Origin: Trichoderma breve
Taxonomy: Eukaryota; Ascomycota; Sordariomycetes; Hypocreales; Hypocreaceae
Length of the DNA: 64,000 bases
NCBI RefSeq assembly: GCF_028502605.1
Contig: NC_079234.1
Span: forward strand, 3,286,001-3,350,000
Direction: 5' to 3'
In this document: piece after piece, positions 23,391 to 34,096 of the stretch
How positions within the stretch are numbered: the first letter of the stretch is position 1
How the letters are laid out: each line of letters begins with the position of its first letter
The notes under the pieces: generated by a model
Told to the model about the DNA's origin: nothing
Seen by the model: only the letters and a program-made list of their open reading frames with translations
The model's database searches: none
Translations under genes and position numbers: made by a program

Positions 23391-23739
23391 TGGCGCTTCC
23401 CCGCAGACAGCCCTGTAAGTCCAGGTTCTGACTGACAAATGCGAGCTTGAGCTTGTTTCTCATGGATGTCCCATGCCATCCATGCATTTCAGCATGATTC
23501 CTTCTTCAGATGACGTACTTTCTCAGCTGATTACTGCACATCAGATTTCTCGATATAAATCCGCATTTCATTTCATGTATAAATTTGATGTATTACGTTA
23601 GAAAGCTTTAACATATTGTGCATCACTCAATTAGTATCTATCTCTACCTACATGCACCTTCTACCATCCCATCTATCTATTGGATATCTACTACACCAAT
23701 CTATAGCATACCTGAGTATGGAGGTAATGAGCAGTTCAT

Positions 23740-24743
23740 CTATTCAAGAGAGACGCGTACAGGAGGAGCTAGAGCCACCTTGGGAGGGTTCACCACTCTC
23801 CAGTCGGGCAGCACATAGTCTCCCCTCTCATCAGGAACAATGTCTTGTCCAATATGCGCCTTGATCTCGTCGAAAAACACCTTGTAGCCTTCTCCGCCCA
23901 TGTGAAGCCCGTCCGGAAGCAGCGTGGTCAGGCCCCCCTGCTTCCCATTTTCTGGCGACCCCAGCCACGGACCTCCAGGCTGATAATCTCCGGGAGCCAT
24001 GGAAATCGCCTCGCCCATAATGGCCTGCCAGAGATCAACCAAAACCACGCCGGGGTTCTCGCGGGCTACCTCGCGGGCTTTCTCTGCATACGACGCAGAT
24101 ACGGCCGAGCTTCGGATCGCTTGGGCGTGGCCCTGTGCCATGTCTAATTCCTTGAGCCTGATTTCATCCGCCGGAGGAGGGGTCACCAGCAGGATCTTGG
24201 GGTTGTGCGCCCGTACCCGAGGATCGTTGATGATCTTGTTTAAGTTCTCTTTGTATGTTTCAATGGGAACATGTTGCGAGGTAGTCTCCAGAGGAAGAAC
24301 TGCGTCATTTGCGCCCAAGAGAATAAGCTGGTGGTTTCCCCCGCTTATCAGCATTTTATACTCTTAATGAGTAAGACTTCATCCCCTTGCATTGCACTCA
24401 CCAAATACGCAATCTTTGGTGACGAATCAGATGGCTCTGAGAAAATCTCGGGCAAATACTTGACCACGTTTGCCGTGTTCCATCCTGAAAAGCCGCGGTT
24501 AACCACGTCGAAGCGTCGTATCAACCCTGTAGATTCTTCGTTAGATATCCCAGTCCGAGTCTATGAGGCCTGTACTTTGAGGCCTTACGTGTTTGAAGAG
24601 CCGACTGGAACGAAAAGCCGCTGAGGGTAAGGGCAGTAAATTCAATCAGAGAGTCCCCCAGGAGGATAACTTGAGGATACGGTTTCTATGACGAGTAAGC
24701 TTTCTACAGAAGCTACCAGAGTTATTGAGTGACGTACCGCCAT
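23740..24743 (-). CDS. IAH1: SGNH/GDSL esterase, isoamyl acetate-hydrolysing type
   Basis: Four exons on the minus strand (24743-24738, 24685-24589, 24526-24402, 24327-23740) give 271 residues. By family knowledge, Iah1-type esterases hydrolyse short acetate esters in the cytosol. SGNH blocks are visible: block I ILLGDSLIEF with nucleophile Ser14, block II with Gly in NRGFSGWNT, block III ILLGANDAVLP, and block V DGLHMGGEGY with catalytic Asp and His. There is no signal peptide. The first coding exon is only ATG GCG (6 nt) before a GTACGT donor, and the in-frame continuation KPYPQVILLGDSL fits the family well. The third intron (24328-24401) runs to a CAG acceptor just before LILLGAND; a frame opening inside that intron (MLISGGNHQ) is not the start. 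It shares a divergent promoter with UTP10. Confidence 0.9.
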
Positions 24744-25586
24744 TTTACCAAATACACTACCAGAGATCTCTTGAAGTTGTAGATGCGGCAGTATTGATCT
24801 TTACGAGGATGCGGGGGGTTCAACTCTTAGGAATCTACGGAGGAGTTACGGAGTATTGCCCGCACTTATATCAATAGTAGCTTCCTCCCCACTTGAATCT
24901 CACCGAATAATGAAGTTTGCCCTTTTGCTGCCTTTGTTAATCTCCAATTGGTCGGGTATAAATGCAGTGGAACACGGCACCATATAATTGTATGGAGTAA
25001 CTCAGATACGCAAACACTGCCTCAGTTTGTAATTCTTAGTCAAGTAGAATAATAATGCCTCTGGTTAGACTTGATATTGAGCACAGAAGAACTGTACTAC
25101 ACATGGATGTAATTCCATCTCGCTGTAACATCGAAAGCTCAATAGTAGCAAACCAGCTGAAGAAATGGTAAACATAGGTAACCAAGCGCATTCTTCAAAT
25201 ACAATGCACCATCGCACATACATTCCAAAACCAGCCTCACGCGACAAAAGAAAAGTTCCAGGCGGCTATTTTCATCTCAGCACTACAAGCAACCTACTCC
25301 GTACTGCGCGGATCAATGGATGTCTTAGTGTAATCGCTGGTGCTCCAAATTTAGTGGTGAAACGGATGACACCAGCCACGTGATTGGACGTGGAGTACAT
25401 TCTGCAGCCATCATTGTTAGTGCGGAGTTATCGATAAGAAAATTATTAGCAAGTCTCCGCCAATCTTCCAGGTCTTGAAAAAAAAAAGTTCAACAGGCTT
25501 CAAGGCGCCATAGTCAAGAACGCCGCGTTCCTGATTTTTCCCATCTCGAGTCCGTTTTCCGACCTGGAGCCTCAACTTTCGACATA
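24744..25586. promoter_or_regulatory. Divergent promoter IAH1 / UTP10
   Basis: An 843-bp gap. It holds TACGGAGTA (24847-24855) and its reverse complement TACTCCGTA (25295-25303), a TATAAA-like GGTATAAAT (about 24956), CACGTG followed at once by ATTGG (25377-25387, an inverted CCAAT box), ATCGATAAG (25430-25438) and an A10 tract ending in GTTCA (25478-25492). The last two mirror the MDN1 promoter. Only their presence is certain; roles are inferred. Confidence 0.45.
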
Positions 25587-28500
25587 ATGGCGACCTCGCT
25601 TGCTGCGCAGCTGGCGCAGGTTGCCGCAAACTCCAAGTCGAGTTTGGACATCAAAGCGCAAAAGGCTGCCCATTCAAAGTCTCTGATCTGGGAGCCTCGA
25701 GTTGCGGCCGCCCAGAGCTATCAAACTCTGTATGCAACATGCCACCAGGGCTTTGAAGAGCTTTGTCAGTTGGACGGTCGATTCACTGCCTTCCATTCAA
25801 CGCTATTCAGCGAAGAGAGCCAGAACCAAGACCGAAACCAGCTCACAATCGCTGAAAATGAAGAGCTGGATCGTCACATCGAAGCCTTTCTCAGACTTGT
25901 GGGAAGTCGGTTGAGATTGATGCCCGCAATCAAGGCCATTGAGTGGCTGGTTCGACGATTCAAGTGCGTTTAATACCAAAGCAATTCAATTGCGGTCCCC
26001 CCTCAAGTTGAATGGGGGTTAGCTGACCTGTCTACCCATCTATAGCGTTCATGTGGATAATACGTCAATCCTGCTCATGACCTTCTTGCCATATCATTCC
26101 ATCACCGCATTTGCAACTCTCCTATCCATTCTTCCCCCGAAGATTCCGAGCCAGTTCCGATTCCTCGATCCCTATATTCGATCTCTCACGCCACCTCCCC
26201 GATCCATCTTTGTTCACCAGGCCATCCACCACGTCGACTTCGTAACTGCTGTGTCTGAATACGTTCTCGAATCATGCCGCAAAGGCTATCAGTATCCCGC
26301 TCTCATCACCTTTTGGGGCGGGCTCGTAACCGAAGCCGTGAGTGGAATCCTGGATCGCACCAAGTCTGGCCGAGCTGCAGTGCAGAGCGACAGCAGCCAG
26401 GCGTTGTTGCACAGACTGGGCCCCATCTTCGCCGAATCGCTCGTCATGAGAAAGGTCCCCAACCTTCAAATTGCCTCCTACATGGCTGTGACCGTCTTCG
26501 TCTCAAAGGGCGATCTGCACGACAATGCTGTTACGGCGCTGATGCAGCAACTCGTTCACGGCTGGACTGCCGACACCGTTCGACCCGGTCTTGTCTGCTT
26601 GACGATCCTTGCTCAGTTCCGATCCGCCAAACAGATGAGCAGCAAAGTTACCAGAGCGCTTATGAAGGTGCAAGATATCGGTAGCCTTCTCGTCGAAATT
26701 GGCCAGGAGCGTCGTGTAGATAAGTTGGCGAACGGATTATGCTTGGCACTGGTCGAACGACTGGTAAAGAAGGGCGATTCACGAGGTCTTGCAACTATCA
26801 CCACGATTTTGGGCAGCAACATCTTGAAGGACAAGCAGGTGTCTGTCATTTTCAAATCGCTACTCTTAACAGCTCACGAGCTCCACGACGAAAACGACAA
26901 AGACGGTTCTCTGAGAAGAGATGTCGGATCTACCCTGATTTCTTTGTCTCAAACCACTGGATCGTCTGGCGAGGTTATTCAACTGGTCATTAACGAAGTC
27001 AAATTCGATATCGAGGAGCTGGAAATGAAGCTGGATCTCGTATTCCGCACCAGGAAACTTCCCGAAGCCACGAGAGAAGACGAGGCAGGAGACGCCGCTG
27101 CTCAAGCCCAATCGCAGGACCCTGAGGCACGCCTCGCCGAGTTGGCCAACATCTCCGCGTCTCTCGCTTCATCTCTCTCAACAGAAGATGATGCAGCCTT
27201 TGTTAGTCTCAGCGATTTGTTTGTGTCCATCGTCTCCGACCAGACTCCGCGGAAACCGGAACTTCTTGGCCAGCTTGACCAGTTCCCCAAGCTCAAACGG
27301 GAATCAGCCTTGGCAGACTGCACATACTTTAGCTTCTTTATTAGGATCTGGTGCGGACAATACCCAGCATTGGCGCGTGCTGCGGCATTGGATATGGTTC
27401 GGAACAGACTAAAGGCTGCACAAGGGTCTACTGTGGATGTACAGGCCCTAATCCCTTACACTGTTGCGGCTCTGGGTGACCCTTCCAAGCGAGTGCGCCA
27501 AGCAGCAGCAGATCTCATCACCGTAGCATCTGGGCTTTACAACCCTCCCTTTGCTAAGCAATCGGCAAAGGCATGGGGAGCCGACTCTCTCTATGGAAAG
27601 CTCAAATCCAAGGATGTCGCTGCCCTGGGTGTAGATGTTGCCGCCAGATTCCTTCACCTCCAGCTCCTGCCAGCAGTTGAAGAGTGCGTCATGGACCCAG
27701 AGCACATCTCTGCCGTTCTCAAGTCTGCCATCGAGAGCGGCAAATATTCACTCGCCCCTGAGCCGTCTCTGGACAAAAAAGACCACCTATCTCAGTCCGG
27801 CAGACAGGCGCTGCTAACCTTCTTCGCCTCTCACATTGTTTCGACTCCATTGCTGCTTGTGAAGAGTAGACTCCTCAAATCCCTAAACGAAATCCGCGGT
27901 GTTTCCAACGTGACACGGACACAGCTTCTTCTGCCTGCCCTGCAGTCTTGGGCTAGCTTGACGGATTCCGAGGTGACAGAGATCTGCCTCTCTCAACAGC
28001 TGGACAAGTCCGTCTTGGATTCTCAGTTCATTGACATTATTGTTCCCAGCGACGCTGCCGGGTTAGAATTTGTGTTTACGCTGCTGAAGGGTACTGCAAG
28101 TGGCGAAAGACCGGGCCTTATTCGGGCGGCTTTCTCTCGAATCAAGAAGATGTGGGCTTCGATGAAGGATGAAATGAAGTTTATGGTGGCGGAACAGTTC
28201 TTGGAGCTGTCTCAAGAACCAGAGGCTGCTTCCGAGAATACAGAATCCGTCATCCCCGCCGAGGCTGCAGATCTTCTCAAGTCTGTGCCCCTGACGACCG
28301 ATATCCTATCCTTCTTCTTGGACTCGATTCAGACAGGCACCAAGATGATTACCGAGCCTCCTCCCAACAAGCGAAGGCGAACAAGCTCTTCCGATGCCAA
28401 CCGCGGTCTGAACACCCAGGTTACTCCCGAGCTGAGCCGTGCGCTGCGCAAGGTTACTTTTGTTCTGCAAATCGTCGACAGCTCGGATCCTGTATCACAT

Positions 28501-31158
28501 CCTGAGCTGCTGGACGGCCTGTTCACAGCTTTATCCGAGCTTCAACACTTTAGGACTGTCGTCGGCTCAGAGCTGGGATACCTGCAGAACCTGATCCTAC
28601 GCAGTCTTTTGGCCATGATGCCAGCATACAAGGCCAACAAGAATCTCAAGGTGGACAGCTCTGGCGGTTACGGAGACTTGCTCGTGAGCTGTATCCAGAA
28701 ATCGTCAAGCCCTGTAGTCCAGAACGCTGCGCTGTTGCTGATCGCAAACCTGGCCACTATTGCGCCGCACCTGGTGCTTCACAGTGTCATGCCCATTTTC
28801 ACCTTTATGGGCACATCGGTGCTTCGCCAGAGCGACGACTACTCTGCTCACGTAGTAGCGCAGACAATCAAAGAGGTCGTGCCTCCGCTGATTGAGTCGC
28901 TACGACAAGGTCAGAAGAGCCCCGTTGCCGGTGCTTCGGACATTCTGGTCAGCTTCACGACGGCATACGAGCATATCCCGGTGCACCGACGACACGGCCT
29001 GTTCGTAGCACTGGTTGAAACCATGGGACCCAAGGACTTTTTATTCACTCTGGTGAGCATGCTTGTCGACCGCTATGAACTCAACGACGACTTGCTCCAG
29101 TTTGTTTTGGACCTTCTCAATGATTTCAGCATCGAAATCCAGCTGGAGACGCTGGTTAAGTTGCTCGACCTCACTTCTGATCTTTTCAAGCCCAAGCCTT
29201 CCCTGTCGCTTGTTTTGCTTGGTAGCGGTGATGAAGACGAAGAAAAGGACGTTGAAAAGATTGCACTTCGCCAACTTTCCGTGCTCCCGAGTCTTTTGGC
29301 CAACCGAAAGCTCAAGGTGCAGATTAGCAAGCTTGCCGACCGAGATGATATGGAAACATCAGAGGTCCGCCAACTCTATGCAACTCTGCTTGAGGACGTG
29401 CTGGTACTCGCGGATACGGTCAAATCAAACAAGAGCCTGCACAGCCGATGCGGCAATGCACTTTCCAACCTGCTGAACCTCCTTTCAATTGGTGAATTCA
29501 TCAAGGCCGTGGAGAGCCTGCTCGACAGACCCAACCTTGACCTTCGCCAAAAGGTCCTTCGCGCGTTGGAACTCCGCGTGGGATCAGAAAGCAACACGGA
29601 TCCTGCCTCAAGGACAGCATTGCTCACCTTCCTGCCACAACTCACGGCAGCGATCCGAGAGTCCAGCGATATCCGCTACAAGCATACGGCGGTCACTTGT
29701 GTTGACAAGATTGCTGAAAAGTATGGCAAGAAGGATATCGAGGCTGTGGTTGCGGCTGCATCAACAATTGCTGGAGAGCACTGCCTTGGTCAAGATGAGA
29801 AGCAGCTTCGTATCATGGCTCTCTTGTGCCTCACCTCTCTCGTCGACGTGCTGCAAGACGCCATTGTGCCAGTTTTGCCCATTGCTATTCCTCAGGCAGT
29901 TACTTATCTCAACCAAAGCTTACAAGAGGATACTCGAGATGAGGAGCTTCACTCGGCTGGTTTCGGATTCATCAGCGCTCTTGCTGAACACTTGCCGTAC
30001 ATGCTCTCCACTTACATTGGCCGGATCTTGGAGGTCTCCAACAAGTCAGCGGAAGCCGAGCTTGGTGCGGAAACAAATGAGGCCCGTGTTGGCTGCCGCG
30101 AGTTCCTTGCGAAGAAATTGGAAGCCAAGGAGATCTTTACAAGCTTGGACCTGAACTGGGAGAGCGCCACATCCAATGGTTTTACGGTAAGATATGACAA
30201 TAAGATGACAAGTTTTGGAGAAGAGAGCAGGGCACTAACTTGTGGAACACAGGCTACGTCCGAGTATATTGAGATGCTGGGAATGGCTATCGACAAGCAC
30301 CCCAAGTCTTCCATTACTAAGAATGCCGGAGTTTTGTCCAGCATCTTGCTAAAGGCATTCGACTTGCGAAGGCAGATACTGGCCAAGGGCGAGACCAGCG
30401 ATGCAACGCTTGCTCGTGTCACTGCCCTAGAGGAGTCGATGAACGACAAGGCGCTGAAGATGATTTACAAACTCAACGATGCCGCTTTCAGACCTATTTT
30501 CGTGCAGCTTATCGAATGGTCTAGCACCGGGCTACCCAAGGGCGACAAGGTTGGATTGGCAGCTCGACGGTACAGTGTCTACGGGTTCTTGCAATCATTC
30601 TTCGAGAACCTCAAGTCAATTGTGACCAACTATGCCACGTACGTGTTGGAAGACGCCATCAAGATTCTGAGCAGCGTCGATGTCAAGATTAGCGGCGAAA
30701 AGCAGCTTTGGAGCCGCGTTCTCACCACACTGGCCAAGTGCTTCGAACATGATCAGGACGACTTCTGGCAGGCGCCATCGCACTTTGGAGCAATTGCCCC
30801 CGTGCTGATGGAGCAATACGCTCACGCTGCATTGGTTAATGTTGACGAAGCCCTGATTCCAACAACCGTGGAGCTTGCAGCAGCGGCAGACTCGCAGGCT
30901 CACCAGAAGGAACTGAACTCGGCGCTGCTCAAGCATCTTCGATCGGAAAAGGCAGCCATCAGGTTGGCAGCTGTCAAGTGTGAGCAGGCGTTGACGGATC
31001 GACTCGGCGAAGAATGGCTCTCGATGCTGCATGAGATGCTTCCTAGAATCAGCGAGCTGCAGGAGGATGACGACGAGGTGGTTGAAAGAGAGACTCACAG
31101 ATGGATTGTCAAGATTGAGGGCGTGCTTGGCGAGAGCCTGGATGCCATGTTGCAGTAA
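25587..31158 (+). CDS. UTP10: U3 snoRNA-associated protein 10, small-subunit processome HEAT-repeat scaffold
   Basis: Exons 25587-25963, 26046-30186 and 30253-31158 give 1,807 residues, near the 1,769 of yeast Utp10. By family knowledge it is a nucleolar t-UTP/UTP-A subunit needed for early 18S pre-rRNA processing and optimal rDNA transcription. The N-terminus (MATSLAAQLAQVAANSKSSL...) is diagnostic for the family. The body is a string of HEAT-like helical repeats, and the C-terminal BP28CT-type region ends in VEGVLGESLDAMLQ. Intron 1 (82 bp, GTGCGT...TATAG) splits an Asn codon. Intron 2 (30187-30252, 66 bp, GTAAGA...CACAG, with CTAAC branch) is stop-free and a multiple of three; retention would add 22 residues. 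Family sequence supports removal (GFT-ATSEYIEMLGMAIDKHPKS). Confidence 0.95.
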
Positions 31159-31845
31159 TGTGGGAGGGAAGTATATAATAAAATAAAGTATGGGCCGGCG
31201 TGTCAGAAAATGTCACGCAAGGAGGGAAACAAAAAAGGCTGTCGATGTGAATTATATGGTGTTGTGGATATAAATAGCTTAGATGGGTATATTTCCAGAT
31301 CTCAGCAGCATTTGGCGCAAAAATACAGAGTACATTTTGGAATAGACGCAGGAGAGCTAAACAGTGACTGTCAGTGTCTTTAATGTATGAAATTTGTATG
31401 AGGTAGATTTTGATCGACTTAACTCTTGAGAGCCGAATCGTCTCTGGGGAATAGTATCTAGCATTTTGGAGTATTGAGCTGGAAATTGGATAAATGCGCA
31501 GAAGAAAAAAAACCGTGGAAAACTTCTTAATGGAAATTGTTCTTGGCTGATAATTGATCTCATTTTGTTCTTTTTATCATATAGAAAAATGAATCATTTG
31601 ATTCCCTTTGCCATTGTTGGTGAGCTACTTCAACATGGCGTCATAATAAAGCTCATGTCCTATGGGTCCGATCATAGCCGCCTCCCGGGTATCAAATTAC
31701 GCCCTGCGAGTCTTGAGCAGTTTCCACAACACATTTTCACCTCAAAAAAACAACCACAATCCCTCATTCACTCAACGGTTTAATACCGACTTCTTTTTCT
31801 CAAACTATAAAATTAGCTTGTTGGAAAAGATATTGAATTACAAAA
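31159..31845. other. UTP10 3' region and THI6 promoter
   Basis: A 687-bp gap between tandem genes. The distal part is AT-rich 3' flank. A CTATAAAA box lies at about 31804-31811, only ~35 bp before the THI6 ATG. I looked for the CUGAGA core of a TPP riboswitch and did not see one in this region. Confidence 0.5.
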
Positions 31846-33814
31846 ATGGCCAAGGGAAAAGTAGACTACAGCGTCTACCTGGTAACCGACTCGACGCCCG
31901 CAATCCTAGGCAACAAAGACCTCACCAGCGTCGTCGAAGCGGCTCTGCAGGGCGGCGTGACGATTGTGCAGTACCGCGACAAGCTGAGCGACCGAGAGAC
32001 GGCGGTGAAGACGGCGAGGGCGCTGCACGAGGTGACGAGGCGGTTTGGAGTGCCGCTGCTGGTGAATGATCGGGTGGACGTTGCGGTTGAGGTTGGATGC
32101 GAGGGAGTGCATATTGGACAGGATGACATGGGTGAGTTTTTATCTTATTTTTATTTTGATTGTCTTTTTACTGTTGAGGAGCATGAGGTGAAGAAACTTC
32201 TCTAGTTGAGATTAATTCGCTTTCAATTGGTTGTCGTTGTGACAGATATATCATGGGTAACAAGAGAAGCTGACCATTCATGACTCAAAAACAAACAGCA
32301 TACGAAGAAGCTCGAAAACTGCTAGGCCCCGACAAAATCATCGGCGTCACAGCCAGCTCCATCCAAGAAGCCCTCAAGGCATGTGAAGCCGGCGCCGATT
32401 ATCTCGGCCTGGGCACCGTCTACGCCACTTCAACGTAAGTCGGTTGTCTCACGAGAACTCTCTCCCTTCTCCCCCCCCTTATATCAACACATGACATCTA
32501 CCATACATACATACACATATGTATAACAACCGAATGACACGCAAAACACAGCAAAAAAGACACAAAATCCATCATCGGCCCCGCCGGCATCCGCTCCATC
32601 CTGCTCGGCCTCTCCTCCGCCGGCTACTCCATCCCAACCGTCTGCATCGGCGGCATCAACGGCTCCAACGCCACCTCCGTGCTGGCCGAGTCCAGCGCCG
32701 CCCCCGCAAAGAGCCTCGATGGCATCGCAGTCGTCAGCGCCATTGTCGCCGCTGCGGACCCTGCGGCCGCGGCCCGGGATTTGCTTGGAAAGGTCGTCGC
32801 CGGCCGGGTTCCGGATGTCATCAAGGGTGTGGCCGCCACGACGCCATTGTCTCATAACATGACCAACCTGGTGGGTTTCTTACTCTGAAGAATGAAATAC
32901 TAAAAGGAAATTATAGAGCTATGATTGATTGACTATATTCATGCTTAGGTCGTGCAAAACTTCGCCGCTAACGTCGCTCTCGCTGTTGGCGGAAGCCCCA
33001 TCATGGCCAACTACGCCGAAGAGGCCGCTGATCTGGCCAAGCTGGGAGGCGCCCTCGTCATCAACATGGGCACTGTGACGCCTGAAGGCCTGAAGAACCA
33101 CATTCAAGCACTGCAGGCATATAACGCCGTTGGAGGGCCCGTCGTGCTCGATCCTGTTGGGTATGTCCATGATAACTCCTTTTGCCCCTGTATCCCCCTA
33201 TTCAACTTCACTTCGTATGACATCTCACTTCGATCATAATGCTAACATCACACGTTTATAGTGCTGGAGCAACCTCCATCCGCCGCAACGCCGTCAAAAC
33301 CCTTCTCTCCTCCGGCAAATTCACCGTCATCAAGGGCAACGAAGGCGAAATCCAGACCGTCTACGGCGCCTCCGTCACCCAGCGCGGCGTCGACTCCGCC
33401 TCGTCCCTGACCATCCCCCAGCGCGCCTCCCTCGCCAAAGCCGTCGCCCGCAGCACCGGCGCCGTCGTCGTGCTGACCGGCACCACGGACGTTGTTAGTG
33501 ATGGCGTGCGGACGCTGCGTGTGGACAATGGGCATGAGTTTTTGGGCAGGGTTACGGGCACGGGGTGCACGCTTGGGACGACTATTAGTGCCATGGAGGC
33601 TGCGTTTCGGAGTGATCCGTTGATTGCGGCTGTGGCGGGCATGGTATTGTTTGAGATTGCGGCGGAGAGGGCGGCTGTGAGGGATGATGTTAGGGGGCCG
33701 GGGACGTTTGTGCCGGCTTTTATAGATGAGCTGAGTGCAATTCGGACGGAGACAGTAAAGGGAGACGTTGCATGGCTAGCAAAGGCCAAGATTGAAGCTC
33801 TGGCAGTAGAGTGA
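31846..33814 (+). CDS. THI6: Bifunctional thiamine phosphate synthase / hydroxyethylthiazole kinase
   Basis: Five exons (31846-32131, 32299-32434, 32552-32870, 32949-33160, 33262-33814) give 501 residues. The N-terminal half is a ThiE-type TIM barrel joining HMP-PP to thiazole phosphate, with IVQYRDK, LLVNDRVDVA, GVHIGQDD, GADYLGLGTV and CIGGI. The C-terminal half is a ThiM-type kinase that phosphorylates hydroxyethylthiazole (PLSHNMTNLVVQNFAANV, VLDPVGAGATSIR, IKGNEGEI, and GTGCTLGT with the catalytic Cys). This fusion is the standard fungal Thi6. All introns are GT-AG (167, 117, 78 and 101 bp); donor 1 is GTGAGT after a split Ala codon, and the third donor is the weaker GTGGGT. The last exon is strongly GC-biased at third positions. 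It is convergent with a Zn2Cys6 factor gene, but a regulatory link is not shown. Confidence 0.95.
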
Positions 33815-34096
33815 AGAGTGTAAATAACTATCAAGGTAGAGTGGTTGATATATAAACAAATAAAAGGAGGACTGGAAGTTATAAGATATAATTATGAGAA
33901 GAGAAACCCTATGATGTATGTTGCCTGCCGGGCTATAATACAAAATCGCTAATATAATCCAATGCCCATTCCTGCTCGCTTCAATTCTCAAAACGCCTGA
34001 TGATACCGCTTTGTCCAGTCTGTAGATCGATCCAGATCCATAGTACAAACAACTCTTGATGCCCCCAATCTTACAAGTCAATCAAAAAACACCAAA

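Larger units (their letters stand above)
22108..23739. other. Long upstream region of the unknown-function gene
   Basis: A 1.63-kb gap between two minus-strand genes, so mostly the promoter and leader of the gene at 20.1-22.1 kb. It contains a (GCATGT)3.5 run and a 9-bp inverted repeat (see separate entries). Its open frames overlap on both strands and match nothing known. Confidence 0.5.

Noticed and set aside
30187..30252. Reading UTP10 straight through intron 2 as a coding insert
   Set aside because: A good GTAAGA donor, CTAAC branch and CACAG acceptor are present, and removal restores the expected helical repeat sequence.
31159..32300. A thiamine pyrophosphate riboswitch at THI6
   Set aside because: The leader and first intron were scanned for the CUGAGA/ACCUGA core pairing and none was convincing. 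Fungal TPP riboswitches are better known in other THI genes.
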